Assembly (NCBI RefSeq): GCF_020520425.1
Contig: NC_079489.1
Coordinates: forward strand, 17,322,001-17,386,000
DNA length: 64,000 nt
Source: Spinacia oleracea
Lineage: Eukaryota; Streptophyta; Magnoliopsida; Caryophyllales; Amaranthaceae
Direction of reading: 5' to 3'
Position numbers and translations under genes: made by a program. This document shows, one piece after another, positions 33,667 through 52,673 of the stretch (positions are counted from its first letter, which is position 1; the number at the start of each line of letters is the position of its first letter). The notes below the pieces were generated by a model. It did no database searches and was not told the origin of the DNA. It was given only the letters and a program-made list of their open reading frames with translations.

Positions 33667-34854
33667 TGAACCATATTCATGTAAATGTGTGTTTATTTGT
33701 TGTTTTATGTTTTCGTTACAACATGTACACATCTTATAGTACAAATTTATAAAGAGTAACTATTGCGTTCAACTGTTTAGCAAATATTTGAATGACAATA
33801 GTGTTCTAATTAACATTTTTTTTTCCTATCAAATTAATTCATTGATAAAAAGTCATACGACATATACACAAAGATTTGAATCTAACAAATTCATAACAAT
33901 CGAATCAAATAAAAACTTCCTTTCAGAATGGGAAATCAGTCGGCGGTTGCGGAGAAGGCAAAACTACCGGAGATAGCGGCGACGGTATCGGTGGCGAAAG
34001 CGATGGAGATGGCGGTGGCGGCAACATTACCGGATTAGACCCAAGACTCTGAGGAGGATACGGGGTCGGAGACGAGTTTGGATTCGAATCAGGAGGAGGG
34101 TACGAATTGAATTCGTGTTGGGGTTAGTGCTAATCAATGGGCTAGACATATTTTTGTTTTTGAAGCAAAGCAAAATGGCAGGAGTGAGAAAACTGGAGTG
34201 AAGAAGATGATGAAGTAGGAAATTGGGATGAAGATGCAATGGGTCTATGAATAGGAGAGGAGAGAAGAGAGATTTTTTTTTTTTTAACTGTAGAATATTG
34301 GATGAGTAAGTGCATAAAGGTAAAATAACATTAGCGAAATACTAACGATCGTTAAGTCCAATGGTATTTGGTGCAAATAAGTTTAAACAGGGGTATATTA
34401 TGTTTTTTGAAACTTACAGGGGTATTTGGTGCGTTTCGTAAAAACTCGGGGTATTTCATGAAAAAAACGATTTTATTTTGTATATAGTTTTACTTATCGA
34501 TTCACCCGACTATACATAAGAATCACTTGTATTATTCAACATACACGAATTATTATAATGTTTTTCTTACATTTTGCCGTTTGAATCCATAATCTAACAC
34601 TAATTAGCATACACCATAGTAGGTAGTAGCTTCAAAACTTGAATAAGACAGTGGATGTTCCTCACTTACCTATCACATTCATGTCACCTTCCACTATCAT
34701 CAAACATCATCACAAGATCAAGACTTTTCTACACCAAACTCTAAATTACGCAAACAATGAAATGTCCTTCTCCAAAAAGAAGATAAAAATGATAAACTAT
34801 TAAATATGAATCAGAAATATAATGAAAAAAATTGAGAGTTGTATATAACTTGTA
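33667..34854. other. Intergenic, with remnant of a Mutator-like element end
   Basis: At 34360-34470 are units such as GGGGTATTTGGTGCGTTTCG and CTCGGGGTATTTCATGAAA that match the style of the terminal repeats of the element at 61371-63188. No partner end was found to the left. A short plus-strand frame (ATG 33928, 36 codons, MGNQSAVAEKAKLPEIAATV) with a GC-rich bias lies nearby and may be a piece of its former gene. Confidence 0.35.
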
Positions 34855-35113
34855 CTCCCTCTGTCCCTTAATACTCGACCTGTTTTGACTTTTTGCACTA
34901 TTTACATAATTCACTTTGATCCTATTTTATTTCTAGTATATGAAAACAAATATTAGTATATAATATATTGTTGGCATCCTCTTAATATATATTTTCAAAA
35001 TATAATATTTTTTTAAGTTTTTATAATATGTAGTTAAAGAAATTGATGGTCAAAGTTGTGCATTGGCAAGCATGTCCGATCAAAATAGGTCGAGTATTAA
35101 GGGACGGAGGGAG
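34855..35113. mobile_element. Stowaway-type MITE
   Basis: 259 bp, starting CTCCCTCTGTCCCTTAATAC and ending in GTATTAAGGGACGGAGGGAG, with TA on each side. It is related to the one at 52079-52335 in the opposite orientation. Confidence 0.85.
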
Positions 35114-35238
35114 TAATTAAACTAAAAATATCGGGAAGATATTATTTTGATAAGACTGGTTAATTATTTACCTTTTTTAATTCTTGACTATGAGTTTTTT
35201 TTATTGTAACTATTTCATTTAGAAAGATTTTTATTTTT

Positions 35239-35703
35239 TTATTTTATAATTTCAAAAGAGAAGGAAAAAGGAAAGAAACCGTAATCCAAAGCCCTACAAC
35301 GTGCCGCATACTTATCCTGCTTCCGCTGAGCTGCAATCGCCACAACCCGACCCGGAACGAAGCCTGACAACCCAGATGGCGTCATAGGGGAAGACCCAGT
35401 CAAGTCAACACACACATCCAGACCGCCATCCCATGAGTAAAGCAATATATCTGCAGGACGAAGAGCTCTATCACTCTCACTAGTCAGCCCAACATCAACC
35501 TCCTTGCGAGCAGAAATCCCCGACCGATAGCAAATATCCAAAAGGGTATCACGAACAACATTATGTCGATGTTTGATACCCACAATCCCAGCACAAGACA
35601 CGACATGATCCCCAAAAATGTCCCCGTCGAAAACCCGAGAGCAAGTAGAACACGGTGTCGAATCAGAGAACAACGGAATACCCAACCGATAGCAAAGAAC
35701 CGA
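35239..35703 (-). pseudogene. Fragment of a plant reverse-transcriptase-like element (C-terminal part)
   Basis: A minus-strand frame shows a Cys/His cluster (CSTCSRVF...DHVVSC...HRHNVVRD) typical of the tail of plant non-LTR-type reverse transcriptase proteins, then DLTGSSPMTPSGLSGFVPGR and KQDKYAARCRALDYGFFPFS. It breaks off on its upstream side exactly where an ATT microsatellite begins, so only the last 150 residues remain. I am confident of the transposon origin, less so of the class. Confidence 0.6.
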
Positions 35704-35704
35704 A

Positions 35705-35769
<65 letters not shown>
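35704..35769. repeat. ATT trinucleotide microsatellite
   Basis: About 21 copies of ATT in a row, directly abutting the reverse-transcriptase fragment. Confidence 0.95.
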
Positions 35770-35770
<1 letters not shown>

Positions 35771-36050
35771 TACTGTTACTATTGTTGTATTATTTTTATT
35801 ATTTTGATTTATTTTTTATTAGTATTTATTATTTAATTTATTCTTTATTTATTATTATTATTTTATTGTTTTACTATTTATTATTTATTGTTTATTATTT
35901 ATATTTATTATTTATTACTTTTTGTTATTATTTATTATTTATTATTTATTAAACATTAATTATTAATTATTAAATATTATTAATTATTTATTATTTGTTA
36001 TTAATTGTTAATTATTAATTATTTACTATTTGTTATTTAATATTCATTCA
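35770..36050. repeat. Degenerate A/T array with TTATTTA-type heptamers
   Basis: Nearly free of G and C, with repeated TTATTATT and TTATTTA words that match the long array at 52.7-55.7 kb but are more decayed. Confidence 0.75.
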
Positions 36051-36149
36051 GTTTCATTCAGTTAAATTCAGAAGAACAGGGCCATAAGACTCTACACAAC
36101 ACTTTGTGTTCGTATTGGAGTATTCAGTACATTTATAATACGTAGGGAA

Positions 36150-36233
36150 CCCAAACCTATTTACCCAGAACTCGCCCCGAATCCGATTTAATCCTAAGGG
36201 TGAACCGGACGGTAACACCAAAAAAAAAAAAAT
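36150..36233 (+). mobile_element. 84-bp retroposed sequence with A-tail and 14-bp target duplication
   Basis: Flanked by identical TAATACGTAGGGAA at 36136-36149 and 36234-36247. The insert begins CCCAAACC and ends in a run of 12 or so A. That is the signature of target-primed retroposition by a LINE-type enzyme. I do not recognise the source. Confidence 0.7.
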
Positions 36234-36476
36234 TAATACGTAGGGAATATTTATTTTTAACTAATTTTATTAGATGAATGAAACATTATCAAACCACCTT
36301 TTACAAGAATTTTTATACAGTGAAAAAAAAAACAAAAAAATCAGGATTGACGTGCCAAAAGTGAACATACCCATAATTTTCTTCCCAACTTTCTTCCAAT
36401 CCCGCGTTTCTCTCTCCTCCGTTGCCCCCTTTCTCTCTCCTTTGGTCAGGGCTAGTCATTAAGTGCGTGGGAGCAG

Positions 36477-39400
36477 ATGTTTTCAAAAGTTCCACATGCT
36501 ATGGCTTCCCTTCCTTGTTCTAGGGTTCGTCTTCTCTCCCTCTGATTTTTTTAAAAATATTTTTCTATTGATTTATTACATTTTTGTTTTGTAATAAATT
36601 GAAAATTCTCTGTTTAATTGTCATTAAAAGGGTTCTTTTTTTAATTATTCCAAGTCATGGGATCTGTTGAATTTAAGATATTTTATTGACCCTTTTTGTC
36701 ATCAAAATTTTTTTGAAGGATTTTTGTCATCAATACTTAACATTGGGTCAAATTGCTTTAGGAGTATAAAATTGCATGCTGATCACTTTTTTTGGTTTTG
36801 TTTTACTGGGTTTACATGAAATTATGACATTTTAGTTTGAAATGGATTCTGAAGAAGTTGCAATTTGATTAAAATGGGTGTGTTTGTAATTCTGTAGAAT
36901 GATGAATTCCTGAAGTTTGTTTAGCTGATGTTTGATCTTCCTTTGGGGTTTAAGAATGAACTACGAATAGCTGTTTATGGAGAATGAACAATGCTTTTAT
37001 TTTTATTTTTTATAATGATAATGTGATATGCATATTGAAATCCATTGTTGGGGAAGTCGTGTCTTTTTGGGTTTTAGCGGTATCTCGCTCTTTTTGTAAA
37101 ATTTAGTATGTTTATCATAAAGATTATGTAATTTTGGGTTGATTAACTAATGTGGGTGGCAATATTTTTGTTGGGAATTCAGTAAAGTGAGGTCATTTGC
37201 TGAATTACTATGATTTTTTGTTCTTCTCATTGGGTCAAATCTTCTGTTGGTTGTTTTTATGTCCGTCATGTCTAAGTATCTACTGAAATCTGAAATGTAT
37301 GATTATGGTTTCATGGAAGGGCTCTTTGGTATTGTCGTGTCTAAGTAGCTAGTGAAATGTATGATTATGGTTTTGATGGAAGTGATGTTTGGTATTGTTG
37401 ACGGTGAACGAAAGTTAATGTGGTTATACCTTTGTGGCGAATTTTCAGGTCAGAGGTGGGGTTAGTTTATGGCCTGGAGCAAGGCAACTTTGCCTGAGGA
37501 AAGGTCTTTTGTATGGACTAATGCGCTGCCTGTCTATTCCGTTTAAGACATTGCATGGAGCTGGTCAGTCCCTTGGAGTCACACGGCTTCTGTGCAATGT
37601 TTCTTGTATATCTACTGCACTGCAAATTGAACTGGTGAGATGATCTTGTAATGATAGTTAATGTTCAGTGTAAAACTGCGTAGACAAATTATGATTTTTG
37701 ATAGTTATGGTCCTCAGTTTGGGTGGTTACATGTTTTTGAATTTTGAGGCTTCATTTTACACCAGTCTTTTGTATAGAGGGTTTGGACTTTTGGTAATGG
37801 CCTTCAAACATTTCTTGAGAATGGGGTGATAAGAACAATACAAATTCTACACGTATGACCAGACCCTTGTCTCCAAGAAGGGGCACCCCGTCAAGCTTAG
37901 AAATTTTGCGGGACGCCATTCCTTTTTTCTAGCATCTTAAGTTTTAATCTGAATCAAGAATCTTATTCTCCTTCGGAAGGCCGTTCTACTTACACTGATT
38001 ACGAAAGGAGATTCGCTTGTCAGAAGGCTTTCTACCATAGAGGCCTCTTGTGGGTGGTAGCTAATGCAATTGGAGGATGCCATTTTGCTACCGAGATGGT
38101 TCATGGCGTTATAAACTGCCGCAAGATAGGGCTATCTTAAGCCATAATTCGAGGAAGTGTAGAGAAAGGGTTTCACCTCCTCCCTTCCCCCGAAGAAGTG
38201 TACAATGATTTTTAGTTGAGAAAGGCTCTGGTGATAAAACGGCTGAAGTTTGGTGAATTTGAGGTTGTATTGTGATAATTTCTTTTTCTAGTGTTGGACA
38301 ATGCTATCCTGGTCCCCGGAAATTGATTATGGGCAGAGGTCATAGTTAAGGAATCTGTAGCTCCTTTCAAATTACCCTCAAAGTGGTACTTATTACTATT
38401 ATTTTTATTAGTAATATAAGAAAGCTAACAATGCGTGCTAGGGAGGGGGTTAACAGTGCCTTTTGTTTCTTTTTGGAGATCTCATCCCTGAGCTTAGAAA
38501 TAATAGTTTGGAACTATAAGAGATATTCGTTGATTGGGTGATGGTGAGTACAATGATCATTTTCTAAGCTGGGCTGCTGCGTATTGGTTTGAAACCAAAG
38601 AGAATGTTGGTTAAGATTTTGGTAGCTTGGTGTCAAACAGCATTTCACCGGTGGGCAAATGGTTCTGATGATTCCTTTTGGAACCTAAAAGAAATGACGG
38701 ATCACTGTTATCAAATAGGCTGAAATGGTTCATCTTTGGCAATGCCGTTTAGACTAATAATGTCGTGAGATGTTTGGTCAATTCCTATAACGAGCGAAAC
38801 CTTCCTATCAGTTTGGCTCAAAGATTCACCTATCACTAGTTTTAGGGCCCGGGCGATGCCCAGAGTTAATACATTAATAACATCCACATTTAGTTAGATT
38901 TGTTTTGCAATGATAACATGAAACATGTCATATCCTAGTGGTAAAAGCTTTATTGTTTAAACTCAAGGTCGGGGGTTCAAACCTTATACAAACCATGTTT
39001 AACTTCTTTTTAATGTATATAAAGATTACATAGAGTGAAAAACTCATAAACAGAGCGACACGTGTCACGCAAACTTTCTTTCAAACGCTTTTTAATATAT
39101 AGTATAGATTAGTCACTACAACGATTTAATGATTCCTTATATGGTTATAATATGGTCATTGGTCAGCATACTCATTTATTTCAATATTTCTGATCCGTTT
39201 AAGCCGGGGTATTTATTTATTTTTGGCTGGGGGGAGATGCATGTAGCCTCATTGTTCAGCTCGCACCTATCATCTCAGATATTTCTGGAAGGATTTTTAA
39301 AAAAAAAAACCTGTTCACAATGTTAGTGTTCTCCTGTGGGTAATGAGTGTTTAATGCCATTTCACGTTCTTTTTAATCTTTTTTTTATTTTTATTTTTAT

Positions 39401-42400
39401 TTTTTATGGTGAACTCCTTGCAATCCTTTCATTCTAGCAGCTTTGTTCGCAAATGGTATTGGTTTTTCTGCCATTTTGTTGACATGTATGTCCTGTATGA
39501 AAGGGGTTGCATATAATTTGTTCAATGTAGTTCCATTTTGCCAGCTTAGTTATCATGTAGAGTCCCCTGTTATATTCAACATTTGTAGTATTTTTTAACC
39601 ATCTCAATCGACTCAACTTTTATGTGGTTTATGGCTAATACTCTGTATAAACATTATCCTCAGGTTCCATGTCTTAGGGACAACTATGCTTATCTCATAC
39701 ATGATGAGAATACTGGGACTGTTGGGGTTGTTGATCCTTCTGAAGCTGTACCTGTTATTGATGCTCTGAGAAAGAAGAATAGAAACCTGAATTACATACT
39801 GAATACTCATCATCACTATGATCACACTGGTGGGAACATTGAGCTGAAAGAAAGGTACGGTGCAAAGGTATGAAATATGACATATGTTTCTATTCATGAC
39901 GCAGATGAATTGTGATTCATAAATTTAATCAATGATTTGACCAACTAAAAGTGGATCTTTAGTTTCTCAACAACTTTTTTCTTTTCTATAAAGGCCCTAA
40001 CTAGAGTGGTATAAGGGGATCTTATGCCTCTTAAAATAGTGATTTTTGTTTTTATGGCCTGTATCCGTCCTTTTAGTTTCATCATCTTTTTTCACTGCCT
40101 TTTTCTGCATGGAGATTGAAGTAGAGTGAAGAGGTGTGCATATCCGGCATCAAAGCTACGTCTCCTGCAATGTTTGATTTTTAACCTTATAAAGTACTGT
40201 AATTTAATTTTAAAATTCAACTAATTATCTAAATCTATCACGGAGTATTTAACTTTTTTAAGTGGTCTTATTTAAAAAGAAGGCCTCTTGTTACTAAACC
40301 GTAGTAATATTTTTTGAATTTTATTGTTTATTTATCATTAATCATACGTGGTTAGCAGCTGCTGGTAGCCATTGTGGAATTGAATTTCATGTTATCATTC
40401 TCATTCATAAGCACACATATCTGTAGCTAACTGTACTAGTTACTGTAAAGAAAAGCATATGGTGCTAACTTTTCAACAAGTGTTCATTCTTGAGTGGTCT
40501 TACCATTAACATAATTTGGACTTTACTATTTGCAAGCATCTGACTGCTTTCAAAAGCATTTGTGTTCTTGTCGTCTTTTTGTTTTAATTTTGGAGCTGTT
40601 ATTATTGATCTCGATTTTCAGCTACTTGTAGGTGTTGTAGTGTAAAATGTTATCTAGGTAGGAACCAATCAGCTCCAATATTCAATTCCTGTATTTTTGA
40701 TGCATCAGTCTTCTGTTTTACTTTTAGGTGATCGGCTCAGGGAGAGACAAAGAGAGAATTCCTGGGATTGATATTGCCTTAAATGACGGTGATAGGTGGA
40801 TGTTTGCAGGCCATGAAGTTCATGTAATTGAAACACCTGGCCATACAAAAGGCATTTTCTTACCTACATCAGTCTTGTTGCTGAAAATTTTCATTTTGGT
40901 CATGTGATTAGTCTGCTTACACTTATAGTTCAGTGCATGTGCTTAATACCCTCATCTTATGGTGAATGTATGGAAGTTAACCTGTTGTACACTTGTAGCA
41001 TTGTTGCTGTTTTAGCAGTTTACCATGGAGGATAATTTTAGTTGCAGTGGTGAGTTTGAGTGAGCTTTTGACAGAGCTTGTTAGTCTTTTACCTTAACTG
41101 GATCATGGAGATTTACGGGCTCTTGAAGAAAGTGCATAAGGGATGTTGTTGAGGATCCTGCATCTCAATATTAGAGTCTGTGGTGAATCAAAGTGATGGG
41201 GGACTTTGAAGTCCAGTGATGCTTTTCACGTGCATTATGGGATGCGATTTTCACACTCCCTCTTCTTACTTTCTTCAATTGTCCATATCTTTGTAAGGAA
41301 GAGAGCTGTAATCAAAACAAGTTGTGCAGTAATCATCAATTCAGCTGTTAATCATATACTAGATAGAGGGGAAAAAAACAAGTTGATGTAGGACCATTAC
41401 AACAAAAAGACTAAAGGGAATGTAGGAACCATTCAATTCAGAACACCTTGTCCTATTTTGATCAGTTTTAGTGTAAGTTGTATGGTTGAACCGCATGGGG
41501 AATTAGGGTTGCATGATGCTGCGGTAGTAGCTTGGTTTCTCTACTAAATGTACAAAAAGATAATTTAGATGCATAATATATATGTATCATTTTCTTGAGA
41601 AATGTTGTTGACTTGTATTTTTGGGCAAGTAATTATACTTAACTGTTTTCCTGTGTACAACCCAAATAATAAGTAATGAACTTTTATTCTGGCAGGACAC
41701 ATTAACTTCCATTTTTCTGAATCTGGAGCGATTTTCACTGGAGACACCTTGTTCAGTTTATCTTGTGGGAGGCTTTTTGAAGGAACGCCTGAAGAGGTTA
41801 TTTTAATGACTTTTCTTTAGGAAATTCCTTGCTATTGATGTGGAAATGGAGGGGGTTGGAACTTGAAGAGGTTCTCTTCTTGCACGGACATTCAATTGTG
41901 TCCTATCTTTCCCTTGAAGATTATACACTTACTCTCATAGCTTGTTTAAACTGCAAAATACTTCTCTCTGCTTTATTTAGTTAGTGATTTTATTGTTTGT
42001 AACTTGAGAGTCGAGTTTTGAGGGTTAGCTCATCTTCTTTTTCTTTTTACTTGGGGGGATGGGGGTGGGTGGGGGAGTGGGGGAGTCTCATCTTAATCTT
42101 GGCACATTCCTTCTCACGTCATTTTTACGTTTTAGTGTCATTTTTTTCTCTCTTTTCCAGATGTTAGCTTCTTTAAAAAAGATAATGACATTACCAGATG
42201 AGACGAGCATATTTTGCGGGCATGAATATACCTTGGTAAGTTTCATCACTTTTGTTTTTATATGTTAATTTTTATGTGGTTGGGCTAACAAATGAGACTA
42301 TCATTTCACAGAGTAACGCGAAATTCGCGTTGTCTATAGAGCCAAATAATGAAGCCCTTCAATCTTACGTTTCACGTGTGACGCAATTGCGCAACAAAGG

Positions 42401-42853
42401 GTTGCCAACGGTAATGTCTTGAATTCTGGATCTTGTTTGTAAGATTTGACTTCAAGGGATCTTGCCATTTCCTGTTTGATCTACTTATTGATTATCCTAT
42501 ATTGTACAAACCTGAACTTCACTTATCTGTTAGAAGGTTCCTTCAAAATTTGTTTCAAGGGTTTAATCATAGTGCTATTTCTTGTCTTTAAAAATGTATA
42601 CTACTTCTTTCCACCTGATTTTTACTGTATCCATTGAACTTACTTTTACCTGTTAATTTTTTTTTAAATAACCTACTTTTGCTTACTTAAGTTTAATGGA
42701 TATAAAGATGTCAACTAATTCACTAGTTTTTTTTGCTATGTGGAGTTGCTGATTTTGGGTCAATTGGAAACAACCTCTCTGCGGGAATGGGGTGATGATG
42801 ATGATAATGATATATGGAGTTGCTGATTTTTACTGATTTAAATTACCTTTACC

Positions 42854-42899
<46 letters not shown>

Positions 42900-43154
42900 A
42901 CATCACTTATCCAGCAATATTACTTAACAATGAGTCATTCAAGGTTTGAAAGTGCTAATCAACTTGTATACCCACAACTCACAACATCGCGAATGTGTTT
43001 TGGACAGATACCCACAACTCTGAAATTAGAGAAGTCCTGCAATCCTTTCCTTCGGACTTCAAGTACTGAGATCAGGCAATCATTAAACATTCCAGCCACA
43101 GCAGGTGACTCCGAAGCTTTGCGTGTCATCCGCCAAGCAAAGGATAATTTCTAG
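36477..43154 (+). CDS. GLX2: Glyoxalase II (hydroxyacylglutathione hydrolase), probably organellar
   Basis: Coding exons: 36477-36524, 37449-37634, 39664-39867, 40728-40851, 41696-41796, 42161-42235, 42312-42410, 43008-43154; 327 residues, the usual length. It splits S-lactoylglutathione to lactate and glutathione. The metal-binding motif THHHYDH is at 126-132, followed by TPGHTKGH, FTGDTLF and FCGHEYT, so all ligands of the two-metal site are present and the enzyme should be active. The first 75 or so residues are basic and hydroxylated with several Arg/Lys ([12 protein letters not shown]), in keeping with an organelle-targeting peptide as in the mitochondrial plant isoforms. The fourth intron (40852-41695) starts with GC instead of GT. 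Intron 2 carries a small Helitron. The gene converges with CRT3, with stop codons about 1.1 kb apart. Confidence 0.92.
38836..39108 (-). mobile_element. Small non-autonomous Helitron in glyoxalase II intron 2
   Basis: Read on the minus strand it starts TCTATACTATATATTAAAAA and ends with hairpin GGGCATCGCCC followed by CTAG, inserted between A and T. It is 273 bp. On the plus strand at about 38935-39000 there are tRNA-promoter-like boxes (TAGTGGTAAAAGC and GGGGTTCAAACC). Confidence 0.75.
42856..42898. repeat. Poly-T run of about 43 bases in glyoxalase II intron 7
   Basis: An uninterrupted T run, 110 bp upstream of the last exon's acceptor. Confidence 0.95.
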
Positions 43155-44274
43155 CTTATCATTTGTTCATAGATAAAACAGCGTTTAGATGTCAATTCCA
43201 TTTTGGGGAATTTGTTGTTGTAACGTACGTGCTGAACAGAGTTTTTACAGTTCGTACTTCTGCTATATGAAAATGGAAATCCATTGATTTGATTTGTATT
43301 AGGCTATACAAGGATGGAAATCCATTGGGAATGTTGGGATTGTAAATGTTGATGCTGTTTTGTCTGTAACCATTGGTTTTTCTGAAGAAACAGGCTTGAT
43401 CATCCTCCCTCCCAAGATTTTGCTGATTTTCAACAGCTTTCAAGTTTGATTAGGTGATGTGTACTGTATCTTGTGAGCAATTTTCTTGAATAATGTTGGA
43501 AGATCCATAAATTTGCAAAATATGCCATGTTTTTAGTTATTTCCCACTCTATCGTCCAACCGCCAACTGAAATAGCAGTTCAACTAGGAGACCGCTATTT
43601 CAATTGGGTAACCACCATTTGGATGAACGTAACAGTTATTATTTGCAGCAAGTTTTGAAATGGAAGGCATGCAAAACCGTCAACTCAATTGGCGGTTCAA
43701 AGTTTAACCGGAAAAAAAAAAAATCTCTATACTCTGCTGAAGTGGACGGTAGGGTGAAAAATAACTAAAAATATGGCGTATTTTAGAAATTTACGAATCT
43801 TTAAGCATTATCCGAGGAAATCGCTCGTATCTTGTAGCCTTTTTGGAATGATCCGAATGCAAAAGAGTCTATGATTGCAATGAGATCTGAGTTCAGGTCA
43901 TGAACTTCTCTAAACATCAAACCAGTTACGTCAGCTGATACGTGATTTTGCTGATGTACTAATTTTAAAACAGCTCATCTATGTACAATCAAAACAACAA
44001 GCAAAGCTTAAAGCTCGGAGAAAAATAAACTACAATTAGTTCTGTTCAAGCCAATACCCCAATTGCGGAGCACAATTTGCTCAAATAAGTTGGTCATTGC
44101 TCAAAATGTCTAAAGCAGACTCTCATGGCAGCAATAATGATGGAAGGTCACAAATTCAAGACTAAAATGTTTCAAAAGAAGACCATTTCACCAGAGAACC
44201 AAGCAAGACTTGAGCATTGTAAACAGCCTCTGTTGTTTTAGGTCTCCGGCGTTGAAAATTATAGGACTGATTTT
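43155..44274. other. Space between convergent GLX2 and CRT3 genes
   Basis: It contains the two 3' untranslated regions and a fold-back MITE at 43508-43793. I see no further gene. Confidence 0.5.
43508..43793. mobile_element. Fold-back MITE between GLX2 and CRT3
   Basis: A 286-bp element with imperfect inverted ends of about 50 bp: TAAATTTGCAAAATATGCCA on the left against TAAATTTCTAAAATACGCCA from the right, both continuing with TTTTTAGTTATTT. It may have a TA duplication. The middle has degenerate units AACCGCCA/TGGCGGTT. Superfamily unknown. Confidence 0.55.
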
Positions 44275-51275
<7,001 letters not shown>

Positions 51276-52078
51276 TTCTGGATTGAAGAGAGAGAGAGCA
51301 GTGACCACTGACCACTGACCACTGACCACTGACCACTGACTCAGTGAGTTGGGAAATTGCCTAGGTTCGTTTTGGGAAGTGATAAATGCAAGGAAGAATA
51401 TCATTTCTTCCAAGGAAATCAACTATGAAAAAATGTGGATTTCCTTGGCAGAAGCAAAATTTTCCTTGGATTTATCATTTCCCGTTCGTTTTAGTTTGTC
51501 CAACTTTGTGACATGATTGGTTAAATACTAAAATTTAGTAAAAATGAAGTCATTTCGAATTATCTAGAAACTACTCTCTTTCCCACTTCGGGAGTTTCAA
51601 AGTTACAAATGGGGTGATTTGTAGGAAATTTCATTTTATGGGAACTTAGTTAACTTTTTAGGAAGTAGCTTGATGATGTTTGGTTAAATTTGGGCATTTG
51701 TAATTTATGGGAAATGGCATGGGAAATGTAACTTATCAAGGGGAGGGTAGTTAAGTTACTTCTCATGTTCCATGTGAATTACAACTTACCAAGGAAGTTT
51801 TAATTCCTCCATTAAACTCATTTTATGCCAACCAAACAACTTGATATATATGCAATTCCTAAGAACTCACACTTACTCCTCTATTTACTTGCAACCAAAC
51901 ATCACCATGGAATCTTGAACCAACTTATATATTTACACTAATATAAACCTCTTAGCGTGGATCAGGGCAATGGAATAATTTGGTTGGGCAACATGTGTAA
52001 CTGTCACGTGACAGTTATTTCATAATTTTAAACAGTAACTACATGTGTATTACAGTAACTATATGTTTTAAAGAGTTA
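51276..52078. other. CRT3 upstream region
   Basis: It has a heptamer repeat close to the start codon, then AT-rich DNA. Inverted copies of GATGTTTGGTT (about 51675) and AACCAAACATC (about 51895) suggest a decayed MITE of about 240 bp between them, but I could not define a target duplication. Confidence 0.35.
51302..51340. repeat. TGACCAC heptamer x5.5 in the CRT3 leader
   Basis: Five perfect 7-bp units plus TGAC, 27 bp upstream of the CRT3 ATG, probably within the 5' untranslated region. Confidence 0.9.
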
Positions 52079-52335
52079 CTCCCTCTGTCCCTTAATACTC
52101 GCACGGTTTTGACAAGAAACGATTGTCAATGCACAACTTTGACCACCAATACCTTTAACTACATATTATAAAAACTTATGAAAATATTAATATTTGAAAA
52201 TATATATTAAGACGAAGCCAACAATATATTATATACTAACATTTGTTTTCATATACTAGAAATAAAATAGGTCAAAGTGAATTATGTGAATAGTGCAAAA
52301 AGTCAAACGGCTCTAGTATTAAGGGACAAAGGGAG
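52079..52335. mobile_element. Stowaway-type MITE
   Basis: 257 bp with ends CTCCCTCTGTCCCTTAATAC and TATTAAGGGACAAAGGGAG, flanked by TA. It is a reverse-oriented relative of 34855-35113. Confidence 0.85.
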
Positions 52336-52673
52336 TATTATATGTTTTATAGAGCTTCTATGCGATTTGTGCCTAGCCCACTTTATACAAGTTTTAAATT
52401 TCTTTATTTTTCAAAATTCCAGATCCGCGTTATGTTCATTTCTCTCTCTTCATTTTCTCTCTATGCTTTTCAGATTTTTGCACAAATTTATAGGATTTGT
52501 TCAATTTTGTTCGATTTTCTTCGTGATTACTTATAGTTCTCATAATTAGATCTATTAGATGAGGAAAAAAATAGAGGAAGTAGCAGATGAAGAAGGAGGT
52601 TCTTCGTTACCGAAACTGAATCGAAGAATAGCAGATGTGGTTTTCTATTAGCTTTGATTATAGGTATTCATCA
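52336..52673. other. Non-coding stretch before the heptamer array
   Basis: AT-rich DNA with CT-rich parts, possibly the 5' portion of an unknown transposon. A 31-codon frame from ATG 52559 is not convincing. Confidence 0.35.
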
